A stretch of DNA of 64,000 nucleotides from Cryptococcus deneoformans JEC21. Lineage: Eukaryota; Basidiomycota; Tremellomycetes; Tremellales; Cryptococcaceae. Location of the stretch: contig NC_006687.1 in assembly GCF_000091045.1 (NCBI RefSeq), positions 777,001 to 841,000 of the forward strand, read 5' to 3'. The notes beneath the pieces are model-generated. The model saw only the letters and a list, made by a program, of their open reading frames with translations. It ran no database searches and was not told the origin of the DNA. How positions within the stretch are numbered: position 1 is the first letter of the stretch; each line of letters starts with the position of its first letter. The position numbers were made by a program, and so were the translations under genes. Below, one piece after another: positions 52,201 to 63,000 of this stretch.

Positions 52201-52789
52201 TGTAACAACCCAGGGGGGGTGTTCACTGAAAGAGTTCGGCTTGATTTGATTGAAAGAGAGACGGCTGGAACACGACTGTTGTCTAGTCGGTGGCAAGGAA
52301 AGAGGTAGTTGGATTGTCCGGGCGCAGAAGCGGTCTATGAGTTTGCATATGTTTGTTGATCACTGGGCAGAGTGTCAACGAAGCTATAATTAAAGCACTC
52401 AAAAGAACTACAGCAGGTCGCGGACAACCAAAGGAAAAGGGCTCTCTTTCTAAAGATAAAGAAGAAGTTACAAGCATACCTGGGCAGAGTGTCAACGAAG
52501 CTATAATTACTAAAGTCCGCCCAGTTAGCATAAAACCACATTCCAAGTAGGAAGTGGGACTCACAAGCACTCAAAAGAACTACAGCAGGTCGCGGACAAC
52601 CAAAGGAAAAGGGCTCTCTTTCTAAAGATAAAGAAGAGAGGCTTTTCCTTGCTGCAAATTCCTTTGAGGCCTGTGAGGAGCGTGCAAAATAAACGGAATC
52701 AAAATAAGAGAAAAGCGGCAGCAAATCTATGTATGAAGTGAAACAGACCTTGGGATCATAATGACCGTGTTTGGCATGCATGCCTTACA
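52201..52789 (-). repeat. 5' LTR of the minus-strand A element
   Basis: 589 bp, plus-strand TGTAACAACCCAGG..CATGCATGCCTTACA, with the same internal duplications as its partner. Confidence 0.95.
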
Positions 52790-53105
52790 AAGGAGAACTA
52801 TAACTATGTACCAATATATATATATATATATATGAATGTATGAGGAAACAAACAGAAGTCCATCGAAAAAAGGGGCAGAGATCCGGCGAAGTCCGCTGCC
52901 GCGTTTCGGAAGCAATTTGCCGGCCCTATGCATGAGAATAAATATCATGCATAGGATAAGGCCGGACAGAGCTCGATGCCGCGTTTCGGCGAAGTCCGAA
53001 AGACGCGTTTCGGCATCAAATCTCACCTACCAACATCGACCAATGCATAGGGATAAATCCTATCATATGGTGAGAACGAGTGGTGGTAAGGGCTCTGCAC
53101 TTACA
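52790..53105 (-). repeat. Truncated 3' LTR of G
   Basis: 316 bp equal in length to 58374-58689 of the other LTR. It starts at AAGGAGAACTATAAC next to the A LTR terminus and includes a (TA)n tract near 52810-52830. Confidence 0.93.
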
Positions 53106-53464
53106 CTCTCCCCCGCCCAGATGAGAGCCAGGGGAAGACTCGACCAGATCAAAGAGATAAGGAAAGAATTAAGAGGTAAGGCAAAGGAACGTAAAATTGA
53201 AAAGAAGGGAATAGGGGCAAAAGAACGAACGATCACCAGGCCGTGGGGACTGCCAGCGCCCCCCTGTCAACACGTTACTTTCCAAATCCATCCACGTTGG
53301 AAGGACTGGGCAGGAGAACACTCTGTGAGAAAGTCCTGTTAATTTAGTCTTGCTGAGCGCAAGCCAGGGAAAAAAAACCAATAATGGCCAAAAAACCCAC
53401 AGAGAAACACAAACAGCCCCCAGACACTAATACAAAGGAAAACAGGAGCAAACAGGAAGGGGAC
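53106..53464 (-). other. G 3' untranslated region
   Basis: Non-coding, similar to the D 3' UTR (27506-27874). It closes with the polypurine tract at the LTR. Confidence 0.7.
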
Positions 53465-56400
53465 TCACAAGGCCAGTTCGTCGTCGCCTATATATTCATC
53501 ATATAAGGCCCGGAAACCATCGTGTGTACGCAAGTCGTCGAGATTCCTCCATTGACCATTAGGACCGTCGCCGCTGAGTACTACCCGGAGTTGTCTATGA
53601 CCGCGATACACTCGATCATCCAGGATTTGAAGAATGCTGCGACGTCCAGTGTCCGATTGGTGGGTTACCGGTGATGTTTGATGAAACCTAGGCGATGACA
53701 GATAAGGCTTAAGGAGATGACCATGGAATTTTGGGTATGTCCGGTCATTCATGTGAAGACGGTAAACTGAGAGGGCGGGGTTAGCTTCTTGTACCTGGTA
53801 AGGCCCCTGGAAGCGGGGGAAGAACTTAGCAGCGCGATATTCCCCGTCTCCAGCACGAAATTCCTTCAACCTATTTCGTGTATCCAACCACACCCAATCC
53901 CCAACCTTGTAGACTACTTCCGGACGGCGATGGCGATTGGCCTGGACGGCCATACGATGTTTCGCCAAAATGAGGTTATCGCGGGCGTCGGCGAGCGAGA
54001 GGTCAGTGCGATCCGCAGCGAGAGTCCATTCAGCCCGCGTAGGAAGAGACGCCTGGATGAAGGAGGGAGGTCGGGGAAGGCTTGGAAGGGTACGTAGTCG
54101 GCGACCAAAGACCAGTTGTGCCGGAGAGAAACCTGTGGAACGTCTGACAGTATTATTCATGGCTTGGGAAACACGAGGAAGGTACTTAGCCCAAGATTTG
54201 CCATGTCGGTCCACCCAGCTACGAAGGAGTTGAACTACCGTCTTGTTCGTATGCTCCGAGGCGCCGTCGGTTTGCGGATGGAAAGCCGTGGACATTTTGA
54301 GCTTGACGTTCTGCTGCTCCCAGAGGGTCGTCCAAAATCGTGAGGTAAATAGTGTATTGCGATCGGACATAATAGAGAGCGGGAGGCCATAGCGAGAAAC
54401 CCATCTGTCCCAAACCAAGATAGCGAGGTCGCGAGCGTTAATACTGGTAGAACACGGAACCAATTCAATGAACCCGGTTAGTCTATCCGTGATCGTGAGA
54501 AGATAGTCATGTCCGCCGGAAGAAGGGAGTGGTCCTACAAAATCGATAGCGATATCATCGAATTTATCGCGTGGGACCGGAAGCGGATGCAAGGGGCCAG
54601 CCGGCTTCATCGTGGGTGCGTTCGCCTGTTGACATAAATGGCACACACGGACAAACTCACGAACATCCTTGGACATTGTCTCCCAAAAGTATCCACTCCT
54701 AAGTACCTCCATGGTTTTCTCCACTCCCAGATGCCCAGCAGTGCCTTCATGGGCTTGCCGCATAAGTTCCTCACGAAGTGTATTAACGTCCGGAATGCAT
54801 AAGCGGTTGTCAACGAGGAGAAGTCGGTGGGTATCATGATCATGGAAGGTAACACCTGGAGCAGTAGACGGATCAGCAAGCCATTCTTTGAATAATACAT
54901 CACCTTGATAACCCTGCGCAATCGCGCGAAGGGTGTCCGGATCCAAAGTGGGCTCGTATGTCATTGTGGCATGAACTGAAACCGGTGATTGATCCAGAGA
55001 GGGGTCGGCAGGTTCGGCGGCGTCCGAAGGAGCATGACGAGAGAGGTAATCGGCGAGAGTATTGAACTCCCCTTTGATATATTCGATGCGGAGGTCGAAA
55101 TCCTTCAGAGTACTCAGCCACCGAAGCTGACAGGGAGAGAGATTACGTTGACCTAGGAACCATTGAAGGGTAAAGTGATCGCAGTAGACGTGGACTGGAA
55201 TGCCGTATAGCAGAGGGCGCCAATGATCGAGGGCATTAATAATCGCCAGCAGCTCACGGTCGTGTACCGGATAGTTCCGTTGTGCACTATTGAAGGTGCG
55301 CGAATCGTAGGCCACGGGCTGGGCGGACTCCCGAGAGGTACCGACACCAATCCAAGCGCCAGTACCTGTGTTGGAAGCGTCGGTGAATAGGAAAACCTGC
55401 TGCTTTCCCGCTTTGACAGCATCATAATCGATAACGGCAAGACAGGGGACAGTACTCACCGCGCGTCGAGTTGCTTCAAAGGCCGCCTTCTCCGCAGGGC
55501 CGAACGACCATCTCCAACCAGTCCATCCCTCGGGGAGGTGTCCCTTATGCATCTTGACAGCCTTGTAGTAAGCTTTCTCAGCCGCCGCATTCGGAGGAAG
55601 AGTGGCGTGAAGCACGGCGGTGTGGTCGGCCAGGTTGGGTACGAAATCGCGAAGGTAGTTAACGAGACCAAGGAACGAGTGGAGTTGGTGAGAATTGACC
55701 GGGAGGGGGAACTGCTCGACGCGTGCGATTTTGGCGGGGTCAGGCAGAATCTGTCCGGGGCGGATGATGTGGCCTAAGAACGCTACTTCGTCGAGGAACA
55801 GCTTTGACTTCTCACGCGAGCAGCGAAGACCACTTCGACGTAGGGCGGAAAGAACACTCACAATATTATCATGCAGGTCCTTTGCATCCTTCCCCCAGAT
55901 GATGATATCGTCCACGTAAGCCTCGCAACATTCCCCAGTTAAACCTTGTAACGCCTCATTAATGCGACGCTGTTGAGCGGCCGGTGCGTTCCGGATCCCT
56001 TGAGGCATTACCACCCACTCTAGGAGACCGAGAGGAGTGGTGATAGCGGTTTTCGGGATGTCCTCCTCCTTCATTAGCGTCTGGAAAAAAGGCATCCTTA
56101 CAGTCAAGTTTTGCGAAAATCTTGCCCTTCCTGGCGGCACGGTGGAGGATATCCTGGACATTCCCCATAGGGTACATGTCAGGGACCGTGACATTGTTCA
56201 GAGCGCGGAAATCACAGACCATTCTGAATTTGCCATTACCTTTGGACACGAGGAACGCCGGGGAGGCCCAAGGGGAACTGGAATAGCGAAGACGACCTGC
56301 ATTCAGATGCTCTAACAGCATCTCGCGGAAACGAGGGAGCAGGGCTTCGGGTACGCGGTAAGGCGCCGAGTGTTTGGGAGTGGCGCCATGTTTGAGATTA

Positions 56401-58157
56401 ATTTCGAAACGGATACCCGATCTGGTCTTTGATATGGTGGGGAAGTTTCGCACGTCGCCTAGGTCATCACAAAAGACATCATGAAACTCGGCCTGGAGAC
56501 GACGCAGGACGTCTGTCAGACTGTGAGAATCTGCGGCCGCGGTCGCCTGCGGAGTTGCCGGGTGGATCTCCGTGTGGTGTAGCCTAGTAGCGGAGACAAG
56601 CTCCGAAGGGGACGCGTCATCCTTTCGCAGTCCTAACGCAGATAGGTTCGCGCCTCCAGCCTCCAATAGGTGAACGAGGGAGGTTGTATCCGCCAATAAA
56701 CCGTGCCGAGCAAGGAAGTTAAGCCCTAAGATACCATCATACGTTCCGTGCAAATCCATCACCACACCGTTTATTTGATACATCCTGTCGCCTAGAGAAA
56801 ACGAGCCGATAACCGTATCAGTGACTATGGGACCCGCCTTTCCGCCAGCTAACCTAACTCTCATCCGTATGGCACCTGTCTTCACCGACCATCCCAGCCT
56901 CGCTGCCAGCTTTGGATCCACGAAGGTCGTGGACGCCCCTGTGTCGATTAGGAGCCTAATGAGACGAGCTGGCCAGAGGTCATCAGCCGGGATCGGAACG
57001 GATATAGCAAGAAGAGGGTGGAAAAGGGCGTACGAAGAGTCTTGAATAGGTTCGGCGGCTGACGGAATAGTTTGCGCAAGAGTGAGGTACGCCGAAGTGG
57101 TATCCCCAGCAGTTAACTCGGTCTCCAGCTGATTCACCTTAGGCTGAGTATGGTGCGTATGACTGGGGCATTGTGGGTGTTGGTGACCAATCTTGCGGCA
57201 GTCGAAACAACGGTTCTCTTGGCGGAATACATTACGAATGTACCGACCGGCTGGCGAACGATAATAAGGGAGCGGGTGGGCGGGATCATAATAGTAATTG
57301 ACCGGCTGAGGAAGTTGAGCAGAGTCCGAGGATCGAGAGGCGGAAGAAGCAGGAGTCTTAATAGAGCGCGGTACGTGTTGAGAGGCTGCATCTTCATGTG
57401 CGATTCGTTCAATATGATTGCTAATCAACACACGTAGACCATCCAAATCGTTCGTGTGAAATCCGGGCTCATCCACTAGGCGGAGAAAAAGGCGCTCGGG
57501 ACAAGCAGCACGGTAAAGGCGAGCAATTTCGTGGTCGAGGGGATAGTGGTGGGTACCGTGAAGATGGCTGCGATGAAGAATAACAGCATCGTCGAATTTT
57601 CGCCACGCCTCGGGAGAAATCTCTTGAAGTGAGAGACGGAATAAGGTACGAGACTCCCAATACTCCCAGTGTGAAGGCATGGCCTTAGCTTTGAAAGCAA
57701 CTGACCAGTCTTGCCAAGTACTCCTCCCATCCTCCTCCATACGGCGGCCCTCGTGTTCGACCCAACCAACTAAGCCAGCACAGTCTATCGAATTATTGGC
57801 CAACTCAATTACAGTAATTCGCCTTCGCGCCTCAAGCTCCTCATCATCAGAAGGAGTCAATAAGCCGTTTGTTCGAAGTAGTTGTTGTAGGCGACGAAGA
57901 TGAGTCAATACGCTGTCTGCATTCCCCAGGGGACCTTGGAAACGGGGAATGTCTGAGGGCTTAGGTAGAGGAAGACCCCGAGGATTGTACCGATCTTTAA
58001 CCGTTGACTGTTTTTGTTGTTTGAGCAGTAACTCGGTAAGGAGTGCGAGTGTGTCGTCCTGCTTCTGGGCACAGCCAACAAGGCACTCCAAAAGCGCTGC
58101 AGTAGGGGATTCGGAAGGTGAGTCCTCCACTGCTCCTTTAGTGGGTTTCGGCGGCAT
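53465..58157 (-). pseudogene. gag-pol: G gag-pol with a single homopolymer frameshift
   Basis: Starts MPPKPTKGAVEDSPSES. Gag with VIELANNSIDCAGLVGW, knuckle CFDCRKIGHQHPQC, protease LLIDTGASTTFVD, RT to KLDCKDAFF. There a run of six A on the plus strand (56085-56090; five in D) shifts the frame, giving PDANEGGG in place of QTLMKEED. The rest of RT (YVDDIIIWG), RNase H, integrase (DFVGPLPSSGGHDYL, MSDRNTLF, HPQTDGASEHTNK), GPYQVQEANP and the C-terminal ILQILDDRVYR module are open in the other frame to TGA at 53467-53465. Apart from this one base the gene is complete. Note SDRN and SEHTNK where D has SDRD and SERTNK. Confidence 0.93.
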
Positions 58158-58201
58158 CGTAGATATTGCGATTCGTGGGAAAGGCTAGTTTGAAAAAAAA
58201 G
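58158..58201 (-). promoter_or_regulatory. G leader with candidate self-priming PBS
   Basis: On the minus strand the LTR is followed by CTTTTTTTT and CAAACTAGC (plus-strand 58192-58184), complementary over 9 nt to GCTAGTTTG in the LTR (58343-58335), which lies 55-70 nt downstream of a (TA)n tract (58397-58415). Position matches the D pair, sequence differs. Confidence 0.55.
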
Positions 58202-58689
58202 TGTAGGCACTGTGGGTGCCTCACTGCGTTCGGACAGGGTTCGTTGAGCGTTCGAAGGGGAAATGAGGTTCGAGAAAGCGTTCGAGGAGAGCGTTCGTAG
58301 AGGTGTAAGATAGTTATAGTTGTCTGAATGGACGCAAACTAGCACGGGAATATGCATTAAGTTTGCTAGGTAAAAGGAGAACTATAACTATGTACCAATA
58401 TATATATATATATATATGAATGTATGAGGAAACAAACAGAAGTCCATCGAAAAAAGGGGCAGAGATCCGGCGAAGTCCGCTGCCGCGTTTCGGAAGCAAT
58501 TTGCCGGCCCTATGCATGAGAATAAATATCATGCATAGGATAAGGCCGGACAGAGCTCGATGCCGCGTTTCGGCGAAGTCCGAAAGACGCGTTTCGGCAT
58601 CAAATCTCACCTACCAACATCGACCAATGCATAGGGATAAATCCTATCATATGGTGAGAACGAGTGGTGGTAAGGGCTCTGCACTTACA
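58202..58689 (-). repeat. 5' LTR of G
   Basis: 488 bp, plus-strand TGTAGGCACTGTGG..CTCTGCACTTACA. Contains (TA)n, CCGAAACGCG inverted repeats in U3 and several GCGTTCG units in U5. Confidence 0.95.
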
Positions 58690-59633
58690 ATACAGCTCAC
58701 GACGGAGTGTGGCCATGTCGGGACCGTTAACCCTGGGTGAACATCTGAGGAACATCGGTAGTAACGTCCAGTACGTCGAGATGTAGCTCATCTTCGCCAA
58801 TAAAGTCTTCCCAAGCCTCCTGCCAACCTGCATAGTCCTGCGCTGTATCGCGACTGAGCCACCGAGCCTTGGGGCCTTCACCGGCGAGGCGGGCGCGCAC
58901 TTGGTAAACCTTTGGATGATTTCCCTTGGGGGTGAGGGTGCGGTCTTCAAGGATTTGGAGGATGCGTGGCGAGGAAACTGCCGGGCGGTCGAGTAGGCGA
59001 GGAACCGCGTGCTGGTGATACTGTTCGGACTCCCGGTATGGCTTGAGGCGCGAAACATGGCGGCGAGGCGTCGACTGTGTTGAGGTGACGGGGACATCCA
59101 ATTCATAGAGTGATTGCTCAGGAAAGGCCTGGAGGATGGTGAAGGGGCCTTCCCAGCGGGGCATGAACTTCGCAGAACGGTTAGTGGCGGTCTTATATTC
59201 GTGACGGAACTCAGCTGTGTTCAAGTAGACTTTGTCTCCCGGGTGGTAAACAGGGTCCGGCCGACGATGTTTGTTGGCTTGAACACTTTGCCGATGCTTA
59301 GCGAGAAGCAGTTCGTCACGAGCGATGCCCTCTTCGAGGGCCATGCGTTGGGCAGCGAGATCCCATTCGGAAGCCGTAGGTTGAGCGAGGGACGGATCCG
59401 TAGCTGATGTTGAGGGGAGGAGCGGCGGAGTGAGTGACAGGCGTTTTCCGAAAACGAGCTCGGCGGGGGTGTGGTGGGTTGAGCGTCGGATGGTGTTGTT
59501 CATTGCGAAGGCGACCCGCTGTAGGTTAGCTGCCCAATTTCGGCCTTGGTCGTCAGTCCAGGTGCGCAGGATCTGAATGACTGTCTTGTTAGATCGTTCT
59601 GATATACCATCGGTCTGGGGGTGATATGCTGTG
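58690..59633 (-). pseudogene. pol: E3 integrase C-terminal part and gene end
   Basis: Continues E3 downstream of the solo LTR: HPQTDGISERSNK, MNNTIRRSTHHTPAELVFGK, GPFTILQAF, ILQILEDRTL, GWQEAWEDFIGEDELHLD and a native C terminus VPQMFTQG with stop at about 58727. This is the only E copy in the window with its natural 3' end. About 37 bases of 3' UTR remain before the G LTR. Confidence 0.92.
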
Positions 59634-60066
59634 TGTAAGTGCAGAGCACTATACTCATTTATTCTCTATGCATGCAGTCTTTGTGCATGCATCCTCCTAT
59701 GCATATTGCATATGCAGGAATTTATGCATTGCATTTACATGCAGGAATTTATGCAGTGCATTTACATGCATGCATTCCCATGTATAAGCTGTATGAATAT
59801 TCAGCTATATTTGTTGTGTATGTATTCATCCAGATTATGTAACATTCCAGGTGTATAATGTTACATTTGAAATACTTAGTAATGACGTGGCATTTGATGT
59901 GTGTAACTTTACTTTCTGACACACAGTTGGTACTTAGTAAAATAGTAGTCGCATATTGTTGTAGTTCTTCAATACTCAATCCACATGTATTACAACCAGT
60001 GCATGTTTTGCTAGTCAACTACACACTATACTACTACGACACTCAGTGAGACACCCAGTGTCTACA
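59634..60066 (+). repeat. Solo B-type LTR in E3 integrase, plus orientation
   Basis: 433 bp, complete termini, perfect target duplication CTGTG (59629-59633 and 60067-60071). The uninterrupted target is visible in the right-arm E copy at 40784-40788 (CACAG). Confidence 0.96.
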
Positions 60067-60071
60067 CTGTG

Positions 60072-63000
60072 GACATCTTTAGCTTAGTGCCCAGGAGGGA
60101 ATTCAACCGACGCCATGACGCAGCAGTGAATAACTTATCACGGTCTGAGACGATGGATTGTGGTACCCCATATTTAGAAACCCAGTGGTCGTAGTAGAGT
60201 TGAGCGAAAGCGGAGGACGTGAGCGTCGTGACTGTTGGTATGAGAGCGACCCAACCGGTGAGGCGATCGGTAATGACGATGAGATAGTCGAAGCTGTGTG
60301 ATTGCGGTAGTGGCCCCACGAAGTCTATGCCTATGTCGGAGAATTTGGCGGGAGGAACTGGTAATGAGTGTAGTAGTCTGGGAGGTTTTGTGGTGGTAGC
60401 TTTGGATGTCTGACAGGCTGGGCAAGTGCTGACAAAGTCCTTTACGTCACTAGCCATACCATCCCAGAAGTACTTACAACGCAATAGTTCAAGTGTTTTC
60501 TCCACCCCGAAATGGCCCATCGCATCGTGACATTCCTGTAGGCACTGTTCTCGCAAGGTGAGTACGTCGGGAATGCAGAGCTGGTCCTCATATGTCAGCA
60601 CCGTTCTGACCCCCCGTGCTCCGTTGACTTCGGTAGTGCGGACACCTGGAGGGCAGCGGTCCACTTCCCTCCAAATACTCATTACCGGGTCCTGCCCATA
60701 CCCGTCAGCCACTTCATCCAGGAAAGTTGCGTTTGGTGAGAGAACCATCATGGTGAGGGCGTTGACGTGGGCGTCGGAGTTGCGGAGCCGGGAGAAAGCG
60801 TCGGCGATGACATTAGTGGCCCCTGGAATGTGGGAAATCTGGAGGTCGTAATCGGCGAGTACTAGTAGCCACCGCTTCTGACGTTCGGACAGATTTGGTT
60901 GTTGAAAGAACCACTTGAGAGTCGCATGGTCCGTCATGACGTGCACCGGGACGCCGAGAAGTAGAGGCCGCCACTCTTTGAGGGCGTGGATGATGGCGCA
61001 TAACTCTTTTTCGTGTACCGGATAATTTCGTTCGGCGGCGGTGAGAGAGCGGGAATCGTAGGCGATAGGTTGAGCGTTGTCGGGGGATAAACCCGTGCCC
61101 AACCAGGCGCCGAGGCCGGTATTGCTTGCGTCGGTGAAAAGGTAGAGATTGGTTTGACCTGCGAGGATAGCTTCATGGGAAAGAGGGGACAGACCTGTGA
61201 TACGTGCCACCATTTCCTTCAGCGCCTCAAACGCATCTTGCGCCGACGTTGTCCACTTCCATACCCAACTCAGTGATTCTAATCGCTCGGCTGGGAGGCC
61301 CTTAGCTAGTTGACGTTTACGGGATTCATACGCTTTCTCTGCTGTCTTGTTCGGAGGGAGAAGAGCCGTGAGAACGGATGTCTTGGTGGCGATGTGTGGG
61401 ATGAATTTGCGTAAATACTGGAGAAGGCCAAGAAAAGATCGGAGGTCTTTCACACAACCGGGAGATGGCCATGCGCGTAGTGCTTCGACTTTCTTCGGAT
61501 CTGGCCCAATGTGATTGGGGGAGATTACGTGGCCCAGGAAGGATACTGAGTCGACGAAAAATTTCGACTTGCTAGGCGAGCAAACAAACCCGCTGTTACG
61601 TAAAGCCGTGAGAACCGCACGGATATTTTTCGCTAAGTCAGAGTCGGTCGCGCCCCAAATGATGATATCATCGACATAAGCTTCACAACAAACGCTGATG
61701 AGGTTACGTAAAGCCTCGTTGAGGCGGCGTTGTTGTGTTGCCGGCGAGTTGCACGTGCCTTGCGGCATCACAACCCATTCGTATAAACCCCAGGGAGTGC
61801 TGATTGCCGTTTTCTCGATATCGGGCTCGTGCATGAGCGTCTGAAAAAATGCATCGGTAAGGTCGAGTTTGGCGAAAACCTTGCCACGGGCGGCGCGTTG
61901 GAGAATGTCGTCAATGTTGGGAACCGGGGTGCGATCTTTAACCGTGACACTGTTGAGGCCGCGAAAATCGCAGAGGAACCGGAATTTGCCATTTTCTTTC
62001 TTAATGAGGAAAGCAGGGGCAGCCCAAGGGGAACTGGATGGACGGAGGCGGCCTGCGGTACGGTGTTTCTCGATTTCTTGTCGAAGGGTGTCGCGCCACG
62101 CTAACGGTACTCGAAATCCAGCTCGAGCGACAGGCATCGCATCAGGAAGAATGTTTATTCGGTGGCGGACTTGGGAGGTGGACGAACAAATGGGCGGGTA
62201 GTGGGAAACGTCAGAGATATTGGCTGGAAGGATGTCGGCAAATTCACGGAGGATGGCGTCGGAGTGGGAGTGGCGTTCAGTGCTTACAGTCGGGGATTCG
62301 ACTGGTGTGATGGAGTTGAGTTGTAGTTGCATAAGCGATGTATAGGATGACCCCCCTGCATTGAGGAGGTGATTTAAACGCTCCGCCCCATCAAATAGGC
62401 GGTGTTGACGACAGAACTGTAAACCGAGGATAAGGCGGTATCGTGGACCAAGGGCCATGGCGTAGAATGGGGTAGCGTTGTAGGTAGTGTCACCAATGAT
62501 TACATCCACTACATACTCCTGGTCTACGACTGGACCCGCCCGATTGTCTGCCATTTTGGTCCCCACCGGTATAATCGGCCGTCCTTGCCATCCCTGTTGC
62601 TCTGCGTACGCCCGGTCGACGACGTTGATGCCAGCGCCGCAATCAACGAGTGCTGGGACAGTGTCTCCGTCAGCCTTGAAATGGCAATTGACCATGATGA
62701 GAGGTACTGACCCAGCGAGCGCAGACGAGGCATCCTGTACTAGAGTGTCTGTGACAGGGTCGACAGCGAAAACGCCGTGGTGGTCGGACTCGTCGTCGTC
62801 AGCAAGGGAGACAAGGTTAGCGACCGGCACGGACGCGGAGGCGTTGGGCGGGGTGGAGGGGGGGCGGGTTGGGCAGATAAGGCGGTGATGGCCGACAACG
62901 CGGCATGAGAAACACGCGTTGATGCTTTGAAGATAGGCGCGGGCAGATCAGCCGGCGTCACCGAGGGGGAGCCGTTTGGCGGGGTCGAGCCAGTCGAGCT

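Larger units (their letters stand above)
46730..52789 (-). mobile_element. Intact-looking A-family Ty3/Gypsy element, minus strand
   Basis: 6,060 bp with two 589-bp LTRs and a full-length gag-pol. LTRs differ at several positions near the U5 end (for example GATTCGATTTG versus GATTTGATTG). The polypurine tract on the minus strand is CAGGAAGGGGAGGG. Flanks are CATCT (E sequence, 46725-46729) and AAGGA (G LTR sequence, 52790-52794): not a target duplication, although each is a plausible separate target. Confidence 0.95.
52790..58689 (-). mobile_element. G-family Ty3/Gypsy element, minus strand, 3' LTR truncated
   Basis: 5' LTR 58202-58689, gag-pol 58157-53465 with one frameshift, polypurine tract CGGGGGAGAG, 3' LTR reduced to 52790-53105. 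The missing 172 bases of the 3' LTR (R/U5 side) are replaced by the A element. A close relative of D: U3 and RT-to-IN nearly identical, U5 and gag-protease diverged. Confidence 0.94.

Noticed and set aside
52176..52789. A self-priming pair for the A family.
   Set aside because: I searched by eye for complements of AAGCGAATCTC in the A LTR and found only 5-6 nt matches, which are expected by chance.
52808..52834. (TA)n tract as a microsatellite of its own.
   Set aside because: It is part of the G LTR and also occurs at 58397-58415; treated as the TATA region of the LTR.
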